Part shown: piece by piece, positions 47,360 to 57,532 of the stretch
Numbering within the stretch: position 1 is the stretch's first letter
Layout: every line of letters starts with the position of its first letter
DNA from: Gordonia hydrophobica NBRC 16057
GTDB taxonomy: Bacteria > Actinomycetota > Actinomycetes > Mycobacteriales > Mycobacteriaceae
Length of the DNA: 64,000 nucleotides
Reading direction: 5' to 3'
Assembly (NCBI RefSeq): GCF_001592365.1
Contig: NZ_BCWU01000009.1
Coordinates: forward strand, 124,001 to 188,000
Position numbers and translations under genes: made by a program
Notes under the pieces: generated by a model
Databases searched by the model: none
What the model saw: the letters and a program-made list of their open reading frames with translations, nothing else
What the model was told of the DNA's origin: nothing

Positions 47360-48958
47360 ATGACGCAGAGCGAAACCACGGTCGAGGTGGTCGACTTCGT
47401 CCCCGGCCGCTGGGGCAACCCCGCAGACCCGATGCACTTGTCGGACTCGGTGATCGGCGCATTGACGATGCTCGGCATCGACGAGCCGGCACCCGCCGCC
47501 GTCGACGTGGCGATCCCGCCGACCCGGATCGGGCCCGACGCAGTGGCCGCACTGATTGAGACCGGTGCCGCGGTCGCCACCGACGACGCGACTCGACGGT
47601 CGCGGATGCGTGGCTACTCGACGCCCGACCTGCTGAAGTTCCGGGAGGGCGACGGCAGCGACGCGCCCGACGCGGTGGTCGTACCGACCACGCCGGACCA
47701 GGTCGGGGCGGTCCTCGCCGCCGCCGATCGCTTCGACCTCTCGCTGAACCCCTTCTCCGGTGGCACCTCGGTGACCGGCGGCATGGCGCCGGACCGCGCG
47801 CGACCGGTCCTCAGCCTGGACCTGCGTCGACTCACCGGTCTGATCGATCTCGACGAGATCTCTCAGATCGCAACCTTCGCCGCGGGCACTCGCCTTCCCG
47901 ACGCCGAACGACTCCTCGCCGAGCGCGGCTTCGAACTCGGCCACTTCCCGCAGTCGTACGAGGGCGCGACCATCGGCGGCTGTGCGGTGACCCGCTCGGC
48001 GGGACAGTCGTCGATCGGCTACGGTCGCTTCGACGAGATGGTGGTGGGACTGACCATCGCGACGCCCATCGGTCTCGCCGAGATCGGCACCGCGCCCAAG
48101 TCGGCCGCCGGCCCCGACCTACGCCAGCTGATCCTCGGCAGCGAAGGTGCGTTCGGCGTGGTCACCACGGTCCGCGTGCGCGTGCATCCGCTGCCGACGG
48201 TCCGCCGCTTCTACGGCTGGCACTTTCCGGACTTCCCCGCCGGTTCCGCGGCCATGCGCACGCTCGCCCAGAGCGCTGTGAAGCCGACCGTCCTGCGCCT
48301 CTCGGATGAGGCCGAGACTGGGCTCAACCTCGCGAACCCGTCCAGCGCGGGCAGCGCCTCGGCGGGCCCGGTCGGCGGTTGTCTCATGGTCGTCGGCTTC
48401 GAGGGCGACGAGGCCGACGTCGAGTGCCGCGACACCTACGTCACGGCACAGCTCGAGAAACTCGGCGGCACCGCGCTCGGCGCCGAACCCGGCGAGGCCT
48501 GGCGGATCGGACGCTTCCGCGGTCCCTACCTGCGCGACCCGCTGCTCGACGCCGGCGCGCTGGTGGAGACGTTGGAGACGGTCACTTTCTGGAGCAACCT
48601 GGACAGACTCAAGGCCGATGTCACCGCAGCGATCACCCGCGCGCTCGGCGACCAGGGCACCCCGGCGGTCGTCATGTGCCACATCTCGCACGTCTACCCG
48701 ACCGGCGCGTCGCTGTACTTCACGGTCATCGCCAAGGCGTTGCCGAATCCGCAGGGCCAGTGGGCTGCCGCGAAATCCGCCGCGAACGCGGCGATCCGTG
48801 CGGCGGGCGCCTCCATCACCCATCACCATGCTGTCGGCACCGACCACCGGGGCACCTACCTGGAGGAGATCGGCGACGTGCAGCAGGCGGCCCTCCGCGC
48901 CGTCAAAGGCGCGCTCGACCCGAAGGGCCTGCTGAACCCGGGAATTCTGCTGCCGTGA
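47360..48958 (+). CDS. FAD-linked oxidase, alkyl-dihydroxyacetonephosphate synthase-like (Rv2251 type)
   Basis: 532 residues from ATG 47360 (GGAAGGCGAG upstream). The FAD domain has VVVPTTPDQVGAVLAAADRFDLSLNPFSGGTSVTGG, and QSYEGATIGGCAVTRSAGQSSIGYGRFDEMVVG. The substrate domain ends HHHAVGTDHRGTYLEEIGD, with the His-rich motif typical of alkyl-DHAP synthases. In eukaryotes such enzymes make ether lipids; in mycobacteria the reaction is untested. It overlaps dgk (GTGA). Confidence 0.85.
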   Translation: MTQSETTVEVVDFVPGRWGNPADPMHLSDSVIGALTMLGIDEPAPAAVDVAIPPTRIGPDAVAALIETGAAVATDDATRRSRMRGYSTPDLLKFREGDGSDAPDAVVVPTTPDQVGAVLAAADRFDLSLNPFSGGTSVTGGMAPDRARPVLSLDLRRLTGLIDLDEISQIATFAAGTRLPDAERLLAERGFELGHFPQSYEGATIGGCAVTRSAGQSSIGYGRFDEMVVGLTIATPIGLAEIGTAPKSAAGPDLRQLILGSEGAFGVVTTVRVRVHPLPTVRRFYGWHFPDFPAGSAAMRTLAQSAVKPTVLRLSDEAETGLNLANPSSAGSASAGPVGGCLMVVGFEGDEADVECRDTYVTAQLEKLGGTALGAEPGEAWRIGRFRGPYLRDPLLDAGALVETLETVTFWSNLDRLKADVTAAITRALGDQGTPAVVMCHISHVYPTGASLYFTVIAKALPNPQGQWAAAKSAANAAIRAAGASITHHHAVGTDHRGTYLEEIGDVQQAALRAVKGALDPKGLLNPGILLP

Positions 48959-49863
48959 CCTCGTCTCCAGGCACGTCGGCCGTCGTGGCGGTGGTGAACC
49001 CCATCTCCGGCGGCGGCGCCTCGCACCGACAGTGGCCGGCCGTCGCCGCAGAGCTGGCACGTCTGGGCGTGCACGACGTCTCGGTCGTCGAATCGCAGTC
49101 GTCCGAGCATGCGACCGAGGCCGCGGCCGCAGCCGCCGACCGCGGGGCACTCACCGTCGCCGTCGGCGGGGACGGTCATGTCCGGGACGTCGCGCGCGGC
49201 GTGCTCACCGTCGACGGAGCCCGGCTGGGCATCGCCGCGGCGGGCCGCGGCAACGACCTCGTCCGCCATCTGGGACTGCCGTCGACGCCGGCCTCCATCG
49301 CCGCGGTCCTTGCTGCGGGAAAGATCCGCCGGATCGACGTCCTGGAGGTGACCCGCGCCGACGGGACCACCGCCCTCGCGGTGGGCAACGTGTACGCGGG
49401 ACTGGACTCCGAGGCCACCGAGTTGATCAACGACCTGCGGTGGATGGGCCCGCTGGCGTACCGCGTCGCACCGGTCCTGGCCGCGGTCACGTGGAAGCCG
49501 ATGCGGATCGCACTCTCCGTCGACGGCGCGTCGCGCGACCTGTCGGCGCACTTCGTGGTGATCGCCAACTCCGGCGACTACGGGCACGGCCTGCGGATGG
49601 TGCCGACCGCCTCTGTCGACAGCGGGCACCTCGATGTCCTCGTCGTCGACGGGCGGTCGTCCCGGCTGAGTCTCACCAACCTGATGGGTCAGGCCAAGGC
49701 GGGTGCGCACCTCGACCGCGACGACGTCCAGGTCCTGACCGGGCAGCGCGTGGAACTCTCCATCGACCGGCCGGTGCCGGTGCACTCCGACGGCGACTAT
49801 CTCGGCGAATCGCCGGTCACGGTGTCGGTGCGGTCGGCGGCGTTGCCCATCCTGGTGGCGTAG
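48955..49863 (+). CDS. Diacylglycerol kinase-type lipid kinase (Rv2252 type)
   Basis: 302 residues from GTG 48955, sharing bases with the previous stop. VVNPISGGGASHRQW starts the DAGK catalytic domain. The GGDGT motif reads GGDGHVRDVARGV and the GTGND motif reads AGRGNDLVRHLGLP, two departures from the consensus. C-terminal SDGDYLGESPVTVSV matches the family's DGE region. It should phosphorylate a lipid such as diacylglycerol. The surrounding genes suggest a glycerolipid or mannoside precursor role. Confidence 0.85.
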   Translation: MTSSPGTSAVVAVVNPISGGGASHRQWPAVAAELARLGVHDVSVVESQSSEHATEAAAAAADRGALTVAVGGDGHVRDVARGVLTVDGARLGIAAAGRGNDLVRHLGLPSTPASIAAVLAAGKIRRIDVLEVTRADGTTALAVGNVYAGLDSEATELINDLRWMGPLAYRVAPVLAAVTWKPMRIALSVDGASRDLSAHFVVIANSGDYGHGLRMVPTASVDSGHLDVLVVDGRSSRLSLTNLMGQAKAGAHLDRDDVQVLTGQRVELSIDRPVPVHSDGDYLGESPVTVSVRSAALPILVA

Positions 49864-49888
49864 CGACACCAACGGGCCCGATGACGGC

Positions 49889-50827
49889 TCAGGGAATCAG
49901 CACCACTTTGCCGTGCGCCCGGCCCGACGACACCAATCGGAGCGCATCCACGGCGTCGGCGAGCGGAAATCGCTGTGCAATCGGCACGACGAGTTCGCCG
50001 GCCCCCAGCAGCTTCAGCAGTTCGCCGCGCACCCCGTCGCGATAGGCAGCGCTCGCGGGCGCCGCGCCGGACAGCGCGATGAAACCGTGCTCGGCGGCGG
50101 CCTGACGGTCCACCACCGTGACGATGCGCGACCGGTCGTCGACCAGCGTCAACGAGGTCTGCGTCGCCTCGGAGGTACCGGCGGCGTCGAGCGCCGCGAC
50201 CACCGGCGCGGGTGCCGCCTCCCGGATGCGCTCGGTGAGGCCGGGGCCGTAGACCACGGGGATGCCGCCGAACTGCTCGACGGCGCCGAGCCGGTCGGGG
50301 CCCGCCGTCCCCACGACCGCCACGTCGGACAGCGCCGCCAACTGGAGGAAGACGGCGCCGACCGCGCCCGACGCCCCGTGCAGCAGGACGGTGTCGCCCG
50401 CCCGGGCGCCCGATCGAGTCAGCATCTCGGCCGCGGTGCAGCCGGCGAGCAGCAGGCCCGCCGCTTGATCGTCGGGCGCGTCGGGGCTCAGGACCAGGGC
50501 CTTCTCGGCGGGGATCGTCATCGCGGTCGCGTACGCCCCGTGCACGCGGAACGCGGCGATCCGATCGCCGATCGACACGCGTCCGCTCGCCGCGCGGGTG
50601 TCCGGGCCGACCGCCGTCACGACGCCAGCCAACTCGTAGCCGATCGGTGCGGGGAACCCGGAGGGATCGGTGATCCGCGCGACGTGTTTCAGGTCGGCCG
50701 GATTCACCCCCGCCGCGGTGATCCGCACCGTCAGTTCGCCGGGTCCCGGATCTGCCGGTTCGCACGGCACCGCCGCGAAGTCGTCGAGTCCGCCGAGACC
50801 GTTCGCCACCCACTTGATGCCTGTCAT
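49889..50827 (-). CDS. Zinc-independent quinone oxidoreductase-like (MDR family)
   Basis: 312 residues from ATG 50827; the frame continues far upstream without supported starts. N-terminal GroES-like fold with VNPADLKHVARITDPSGFPAPIGYELAGVVTAVGP, NADPH loop HGASGAVGAVFLQLA, and the C-terminal RFPLADAVDALRLVSSGRAHGKVVL typical of QOR-type enzymes. Divergent from trpB2 with 36 bp between starts. Confidence 0.9.
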   Translation of the reverse strand: MTGIKWVANGLGGLDDFAAVPCEPADPGPGELTVRITAAGVNPADLKHVARITDPSGFPAPIGYELAGVVTAVGPDTRAASGRVSIGDRIAAFRVHGAYATAMTIPAEKALVLSPDAPDDQAAGLLLAGCTAAEMLTRSGARAGDTVLLHGASGAVGAVFLQLAALSDVAVVGTAGPDRLGAVEQFGGIPVVYGPGLTERIREAAPAPVVAALDAAGTSEATQTSLTLVDDRSRIVTVVDRQAAAEHGFIALSGAAPASAAYRDGVRGELLKLLGAGELVVPIAQRFPLADAVDALRLVSSGRAHGKVVLIP

Positions 50828-50856
50828 GTGACGCAGAATACGTCGCGGGTTACTGT
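50828..50856 (+). promoter_or_regulatory. Putative leaderless promoter of trpB2
   Basis: GTGACG (50828-50833) and TACTGT (50851-50856) are 17 bp apart, and ATG 50864 follows the -10 by seven bases. No Shine-Dalgarno is present. Confidence 0.45.
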
Positions 50857-50863
50857 GACCTGC

Positions 50864-52165
50864 ATGACAAGCAATGTTGATGCTTCGAACCCCGATCTGG
50901 TCACTGTCGACGTCCCGACTCACTGGTACAACCTGGCCGCAGAACTCGACGAGCCGATCCCGCCGCACCTGCATCCCGGCACCAAGGAGCCGGTGGGTCC
51001 GGACGATCTCGCGGCGCTGTTCCCGGCCGGTCTGATCGCGCAGGAGGTCTCCACCGAGGCCTACATCGAGATCCCGGAGCCGGTCCGCGAGATCTACCGG
51101 ATGTGGCGGCCGTCGCCGCTCTTCCGCGCCCGCCGGTTCGAAGAGGCGCTGAACACCCGCGCGCACATCTATGTGAAGTACGAGGGCGTGAGCCCCGTCG
51201 GCAGCCACAAGACGAATTCGGCTGTGGCGCAGGCCTATTACAACAGCATCGACGGCGTCAAGAAGCTGACGACCGAAACCGGTGCCGGCCAGTGGGGCAG
51301 TGCGCTCGCCTTCGCCGGCGCCCAGTTCGGGATCGACGTCGAAGTGTGGCAGGTCCGCGCGTCGTACGATTCGAAGCCCTACCGCGGCTTCCTGATCCGC
51401 ACCTACGGTGGCACGTTGCACCCCAGCCCGTCCGACCTCACCGAAGCGGGCCGCGCCATGCTCGCCAAGGATCCGAACACCACCGGCAGCCTCGGCATGG
51501 CCGTGTCGGAGGCCGTCGAGGTGGCCGCGCAGAACGACGACACCCGCTACGCACTCGGCAGCGTCCTCAACCACGTCGTGCTTCACCAGAGCGTGATCGG
51601 CCAGGAAGCCGTCGAGCAGTTGTACGCCGTCGAGCCGGGCGGTGCCGATGTGGTCTTCGGTTGCGCCGGAGGCGGATCCAACCTCGGGGGCCTCTCGTTC
51701 CCGTTCATTCGCGAGAAGCTGCAGGGGCGGTCGACGCCGCGCATCGTCGCCGCCGAGCCGTCGGCCTGCCCGTCCATCACGCAGGGCGAGTACCGCTACG
51801 ACCACGGCGACGTCGCAGGCCTGACTCCGCTGCTCAAGATGCACACCCTCGGCATGGACTTCGTCCCCGACCCGATCCACTCCGGCGGCCTGCGTTACCA
51901 CGGCATGGCGCCCGCGCTGAGTCACACGGTGGAGCTCGGGCTGGTCGAGGGCGTTGCTATCGACCAGCACAGCGCGTTCGACGCCGGCATCACCTTCGCG
52001 CGCACCCAGGGCATCGTGCCCGCACCGGAATCGACCCACGCCATCGCCGCCTGCGCCGCACACGTCGCCAACAGCGACAAGGAAGAGGTCGTGGTGATCG
52101 GGCTGTCCGGGCACGGCCAACTCGACTTGCCCGCCTACGCCGAGTTCCTCGACGGCGGCTTCTGA
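50864..52165 (+). CDS. Tryptophan synthase beta-like protein TrpB2
   Basis: 433 residues, longer than TrpB1 (about 400), with the TrpB2 N-terminal extension PTHWYNLAAELDEPIPPHLHPGTKEPVGPDDLAALFP. The PLP lysine is Lys116 in GSHKTNSAVAQAYY; the phosphate loop is GCAGGGSNLGG. TrpB2 enzymes use indole and serine or phosphoserine without TrpA. No other trp gene is nearby. Confidence 0.92.
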   Translation: MTSNVDASNPDLVTVDVPTHWYNLAAELDEPIPPHLHPGTKEPVGPDDLAALFPAGLIAQEVSTEAYIEIPEPVREIYRMWRPSPLFRARRFEEALNTRAHIYVKYEGVSPVGSHKTNSAVAQAYYNSIDGVKKLTTETGAGQWGSALAFAGAQFGIDVEVWQVRASYDSKPYRGFLIRTYGGTLHPSPSDLTEAGRAMLAKDPNTTGSLGMAVSEAVEVAAQNDDTRYALGSVLNHVVLHQSVIGQEAVEQLYAVEPGGADVVFGCAGGGSNLGGLSFPFIREKLQGRSTPRIVAAEPSACPSITQGEYRYDHGDVAGLTPLLKMHTLGMDFVPDPIHSGGLRYHGMAPALSHTVELGLVEGVAIDQHSAFDAGITFARTQGIVPAPESTHAIAACAAHVANSDKEEVVVIGLSGHGQLDLPAYAEFLDGGF

Positions 52166-52179
52166 GTCAGCGGAATCAC

Positions 52180-52194
52180 GGGCGCCGCGCGCCC
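52180..52194. terminator. Short GC hairpin after trpB2
   Basis: GGGCGC-CGC-GCGCCC, a 6-bp stem with a three-base loop, 15 bp after the trpB2 stop. Weak candidate terminator without a U-run. Confidence 0.3.
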
Positions 52195-52334
52195 CTCCGC
52201 CGGAGTTCAGCGCCGGGTGCCCCCCGCGTGTCGCGAGGATCACTCGATACGGGGAGAATCGAACCGGTAGAACCGAAAACTGGTTGTTGAACCGTGCCGC
52301 ACGCCGAACATGCGGGCGGCGGACAAGGAGAGTC

Positions 52335-53783
52335 ATGGCCGAAGCAGGACAGCACCTCGCACAGATCGGCGTCACCGGTCTGGCAGTGATGGGCTCGAAC
52401 ATCGCCCGCAACCTGGCGCGCCACGGGCACACCGTCGCGCTCCACAACCGCAGCATCGGCAAGACCGACGCACTCATCGCCGAGCACGGCGGAGACGGCG
52501 ACTTCATTCGCACCGAGACCACCGCCGAGTTCGTCGCCGCGCTGGAACGCCCGCGCCGCGTCCTCATCATGGTCAAGGCGGGCGACGCCACCGACGCGGT
52601 GATCAACGAGCTCGCCGATCTCATGGAGCCAGGCGACATCATCATCGACGGCGGAAACTCGCTGTACACCGACACCATTCGTCGCGAAGCGGCGATGGCC
52701 GCCCGCGGCCTCAACTTCGTCGGCGCAGGCATCTCCGGCGGCGAAGAGGGCGCGCTCAACGGCCCGTCGATCATGCCGGGCGGCCCCGCCGAGTCGTACG
52801 AGTCCGTCGGCCCGCTGCTCGAGTCGATCTCCGCGCATGTCGACGGCATCCCCTGCTGCACGCACATCGGTCCCGACGGCTCGGGCCACTTCGTGAAGAT
52901 GGTGCACAACGGCATCGAGTACGCCGACATGCAGTTGATCGGCGAGGCCTACGACCTCATGCGCAACGTCCTCGGCATGGAGGTCACCGAGATCGCCGAC
53001 GTGTTCCGCGACTGGAACACAGGCGTCCTGGACAGCTACCTCATCGAGATCACCGCCGAGGTCCTCTCGCAGGTCGACGCCGAGACCGGCAAGCCGCTCG
53101 TCGACGTCATCGTCGACGCCGCAGGCCAGAAGGGCACCGGCCGCTGGACCGTCAAGTCCGCGCTCGACCTGGGCATCCCCACCACCGGCATCGCCGAAGC
53201 CGTCTTCGCGCGCGCGCTCTCCAGCTCCACCGAGCAGCGGAAGAACGCCCAGGGGCTCGTCGCAGGCACCGCAGGCGCCCAGACCCCGGAGGACAAGGCC
53301 GCGTTCGTCGAGGACATTCGCAAGGCGCTCTACGCGTCGAAGGTCGTCGCCTACTCGCAGGGCTTCGATCAGATCAAGGCGGGCAGTGAGGAGTACGGCT
53401 GGAACGTGCAGCCCGGCAAGCTCGCCACCATCTGGCGTGGCGGCTGCATCATTCGCGCCAAGTTCCTCGACCGCATCCGCGAGGCGTACGACGAGAACCC
53501 GGAGCTCCCCGCGCTGCTCCTCGCGCCGTACTTCCGCGACGCCGTCGAGACGTCCGTCGAGAGCTGGCGTCGCGTCATCATCACCGCGACCGCTGCGGGC
53601 GTCCCGGTGCCGTCGTTCGCCTCGTCGCTGTCGTACTACGACGCGCTGCGCGCCGAGCGGCTGCCCGCCGCACTGACGCAGGGCCTGCGCGACTACTTCG
53701 GCGCCCACACCTACCTGCGGGTCGACAAGCCCGGCAGCTTCCACACCCTCTGGGGCGGGGACCGCAGCGAGGTGGAGGCGTAG
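52335..53783 (+). CDS. gnd: 6-phosphogluconate dehydrogenase, decarboxylating
   Basis: 482 residues from ATG 52335, with AAGGAG four bases upstream. NADP-binding GLAVMGSNIARNLARHGHTVALHNRS; substrate motif IIIDGGNSLYTDT and GISGGEEGA; catalytic Lys in HFVKMVHNGIEYADMQLI; C-terminal KPGSFHTLWGGDRSEVEA. The long form (about 470-480 residues, dimeric) of the oxidative pentose phosphate pathway. Followed by a hairpin terminator. Confidence 0.96.
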   Translation: MAEAGQHLAQIGVTGLAVMGSNIARNLARHGHTVALHNRSIGKTDALIAEHGGDGDFIRTETTAEFVAALERPRRVLIMVKAGDATDAVINELADLMEPGDIIIDGGNSLYTDTIRREAAMAARGLNFVGAGISGGEEGALNGPSIMPGGPAESYESVGPLLESISAHVDGIPCCTHIGPDGSGHFVKMVHNGIEYADMQLIGEAYDLMRNVLGMEVTEIADVFRDWNTGVLDSYLIEITAEVLSQVDAETGKPLVDVIVDAAGQKGTGRWTVKSALDLGIPTTGIAEAVFARALSSSTEQRKNAQGLVAGTAGAQTPEDKAAFVEDIRKALYASKVVAYSQGFDQIKAGSEEYGWNVQPGKLATIWRGGCIIRAKFLDRIREAYDENPELPALLLAPYFRDAVETSVESWRRVIITATAAGVPVPSFASSLSYYDALRAERLPAALTQGLRDYFGAHTYLRVDKPGSFHTLWGGDRSEVEA

Positions 53784-53805
53784 CGCCGCCAGACACCAGC
53801 GTTCA

Positions 53806-53841
53806 CGGGCCGTCGAGGGAATTTGATCCGTCGACGGCCCG
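53806..53841 (+). terminator. Hairpin terminator of gnd
   Basis: CGGGCCGTCGA and its complement flank a 14-base loop, giving an 11-bp perfect stem 22 bp past the gnd stop. Confidence 0.7.
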
Positions 53842-53898
53842 CGGTTCTATTGTCTGATTCCTTCCTCGGCATGCGTCGCAGATCGCCGCCATCGAGGT

Positions 53899-53990
53899 CT
53901 GCGGAGAGTGGCGTAGATCTTCTGCAAAGAAGGGCTTAGTAGTCCTGCAGAGTATGGCGTACAAGTACTGCAAAGTGGGGCGTAGGGATA
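53899..53990 (+). repeat. Four tandem imperfect 23-bp repeats upstream of the DUF4143 ATPase
   Basis: Units start with CTGC at 53899, 53922, 53945 and 53968, exactly 23 bp apart. Shared core: CTGC-(A/G)(A/G)-AG-n(3-4)-GGC-(G/T)TA. On the minus strand it reads TACGCC-n-ACTTTGCAG-like. The last unit fills the space between a poor -35 and the -10 TAGAAT (53989-53994). The array ends 12 bp before the start codon, so it most likely holds regulatory binding sites. Confidence 0.85.
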
Positions 53991-54003
53991 GAATCGCCTG
54001 GTA
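53989..54003 (+). promoter_or_regulatory. Putative leaderless promoter of the DUF4143 ATPase gene
   Basis: TAGAAT at 53989-53994 is a good -10, eight bases before ATG 54003. There is no Shine-Dalgarno. The first two bases of this hexamer are the last two of repeat unit four. Confidence 0.5.
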
Positions 54004-55280
54004 TGGACACCAGGGACGTCGTGGGGCGCGACTATCGCCCGAGAATCGTGGACGCCGCATTGGTCCGCGCTTTGGAAGCGGCTGGTGCCGTGCTGGTGGA
54101 GGGCGCGCGTGCCACCGGCAAGACCATGACGGCCCTGCATGCTGCCGAGTCGTACGTCTTCATGGACGATCCCGAGCCGCAACAGTTACTCGGAATCGCG
54201 CCGCGTTCCTTACTCTCCGGCGAAGCTCCCCGTCTTTTGGACGAATGGCAGCTCGCACCCGAGTTGTGGAACCTGGTGCGGCGGGAAGTCGACGCAGCCC
54301 AGCTGGCCGGCAGGTTCATCCTGACGGGTTCTGCCGTTCCTGCTGACGACATCACCAGGCACACCGGGGCCGGCCGGTTCCTCAGACTCCGGCAGCGGAC
54401 CATGACATGGTCGGAGAAATTTGACGAGGACCGTGAGCGAGTGAGTGTCGCGGGCCTGTTCGCCGGGCGGACACCATCGACAGTTTTTGATCAAGCAGAC
54501 GGCCTCGACGAGGTGATAACTGGAATCCTCACTCCAGGCTTTCCAGCGATGACTGACTTGACCCTTGGACAGTCAGCCGCGCGGCTGCGTGGCTACATCG
54601 ACGATGTGTCCCGTTCCGACGTCAGGCGACTGGCCGACGTCCGTCACGAGCCGGCCGTGATCAGGCAGCTGGTCGTCGCGCTCGCTCGATCGGTGGCTAC
54701 GGATGTCACCCATCGGACGCTCGCATCTGACGTGCGCACTGTGGCGCCGAACATTGACGCCGCAACCGTTAGTCGGTACGTGCACTTGCTCCAACGGCTC
54801 TTTGTCGTCGAGCCCCAGAATCCCTGGGCGCCGGCATTGAGGTCGCGAGCCAGAGTCAGAATGTCGCCGAAGCTGCACTTGGTCGACCCGGCACTCGCTG
54901 CAGCAGCGCTCGGCGCCGGGCCTGCGCATCTCATGTCCGATCTGCAGGGGCTCGGGGTGTTGTTCGAGAGCGCGGTCGTCCACGACCTGACGGTCTTCGC
55001 CGATGCGTTGGACGGGGAGGTTCGTCACTACCGTGATTCGAACGGTCGGGAGATCGACGCTGTCATCACACTTCCCGACGGGCGGTGGGGCGCTGTCGAA
55101 GTGAAACTCGGTGGCGGTCAGCTGGACATCGGTGTGGCGTCGCTGGATTCGGTAATCTCTCAGATCGACACCGACTCCGTCGGTGAACCGTCATTCCGCC
55201 TGGTCGTCACCGGCACTGGGCCCACCTTGGTGACGGACAACGGGACCGTGACGGCGCCCCTGCGTGCGTTGGCTCCGTAA
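54003..55280 (+). CDS. AAA-type ATP-binding protein with DUF4143 (PD-(D/E)xK-like) C-terminus
   Basis: 425 residues. N-terminal AAA_14 domain: Walker A GARATGKT (34-41), Walker B LLDEWQ (78-83), sensor FILTGSAVP (about 104-112). C-terminal DUF4143: EIDAVI at 350-355 and GAVEVKLG, giving Asp352 and Glu366-Val-Lys368, the spacing of PD-(D/E)xK nucleases. The DNA is visibly less GC-rich than gnd and argG, between which it is inserted, suggesting transfer. The promoter is covered by four 23-bp repeats. Function of the family is unknown; roles in defence, toxin-like or mobile contexts are guesses. Confidence 0.9.
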   Translation: MDTRDVVGRDYRPRIVDAALVRALEAAGAVLVEGARATGKTMTALHAAESYVFMDDPEPQQLLGIAPRSLLSGEAPRLLDEWQLAPELWNLVRREVDAAQLAGRFILTGSAVPADDITRHTGAGRFLRLRQRTMTWSEKFDEDRERVSVAGLFAGRTPSTVFDQADGLDEVITGILTPGFPAMTDLTLGQSAARLRGYIDDVSRSDVRRLADVRHEPAVIRQLVVALARSVATDVTHRTLASDVRTVAPNIDAATVSRYVHLLQRLFVVEPQNPWAPALRSRARVRMSPKLHLVDPALAAAALGAGPAHLMSDLQGLGVLFESAVVHDLTVFADALDGEVRHYRDSNGREIDAVITLPDGRWGAVEVKLGGGQLDIGVASLDSVISQIDTDSVGEPSFRLVVTGTGPTLVTDNGTVTAPLRALAP

Positions 55281-55345
55281 GCGAGTTCCGCCACGGTCGA
55301 CGGACCAGTGTGCGACCGGGTTTCGTCAGACGCCGAAGTACTGTT

Positions 55346-56773
<1,428 letters not shown>

Positions 56774-56800
56774 GGCACGCCCTAGCCAGACACTGACGAA

Positions 56801-56830
56801 GCAGCCCGGACCCGTGAGGGTCCGGGCTGC
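56801..56830 (+). terminator. Strong hairpin terminator of argG
   Basis: GCAGCCCGGACCC, loop GTGA, GGGTCCGGGCTGC: a perfect 13-bp stem with a tetraloop, 27 bp after the argG stop. A smaller inverted repeat (CTAGGGC...GCCCTAG, 56770-56785) overlaps the stop codon. Confidence 0.88.
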
Positions 56831-56965
56831 GTCGCGTTTCACCAGGTTGGCCTGGCGACGAGGTCGGGTCGTCGATCGAGACGACGGTCGCGCAGCAACT
56901 CCATTACGGCCGCTTCGTCGACCTGGTGTCTGACTGGCCGGGATTCTGACGGCCGGAGAGCGGCG

Positions 56966-57532
56966 CTAAGCGGCCAGCTTCGCTTGTTTGCGCTTCTCGC
57001 GACGCCTGCCGATGAGATAGAAGTCGGCGGCGATGCCGATCGCGATGCCCACGATCACGCCGATCAACGTGGCGCCGCGGAAGGCGGGCGCGAAGACGTC
57101 GAGGTTGCGACGTCCGATGGTCGCGCCGTTGCCGTCCCCGATCACCACGCCGAGCGTCAGGAGGTTCGGGATCAGAAACGCCAAGGCGATCACGCCGAGG
57201 CCCCAGGAGAGCGCGTTCTTGGGACCGACGCCGATGGAGAGGACGGCGAGCAATCCCAGGATCAGCGGCACTGCGGAGCCGAGGATGCCGAACAGCAGTC
57301 CGTACGATGTTCCGCTCACGAAGCTGCCGTCGATCCGATGCGCCATCGACCGCGCCCACCACTCGGGGAGGAATCGCTGCAGGAAGAAATAGCCGATCAC
57401 GACGATCACGAGGGTGACGACGCCGATGATCACTTTGGTCTTGGTCGAGAGCGTCGGCCAGCGACTCGTCTTGCCCGCATCGTCGGTCGGCTCGGTGAAT
57501 TCCGGAGTCACATCGGACGGTTCGCTACTCAT
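56966..57532 (-). CDS. Conserved multi-pass membrane protein
   Basis: 188 residues from ATG 57532. A hydrophilic start (SSEPSDVTPEFTEPTDDAGKTSRWPTLSTKTK) is followed by about five helices: VIIGVVTLVIVVIGYFFLQRF, GLLFGILGSAVPLILGLLAVLSIG, ALSWGLGVIALAFLIPNLLTLGVVIG, and GATLIGVIVGIAIGIAADFYLIG, then a basic end (RRREKRKQAKLAA). No transporter motif recognised. It faces the argG terminator and is divergent from the FAH-type gene. Confidence 0.75.
   Translation of the reverse strand: MSSEPSDVTPEFTEPTDDAGKTSRWPTLSTKTKVIIGVVTLVIVVIGYFFLQRFLPEWWARSMAHRIDGSFVSGTSYGLLFGILGSAVPLILGLLAVLSIGVGPKNALSWGLGVIALAFLIPNLLTLGVVIGDGNGATIGRRNLDVFAPAFRGATLIGVIVGIAIGIAADFYLIGRRREKRKQAKLAA

Noticed and set aside
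49889..52930. 1013-codon minus-strand frame
   Set aside because: Only the last 312 codons are a real quinone oxidoreductase; the rest is antisense to trpB2 and gnd and has no start support.
53899..53990. CRISPR array
   Set aside because: The units are directly abutting and imperfect, with no unique spacers and no cas genes nearby.
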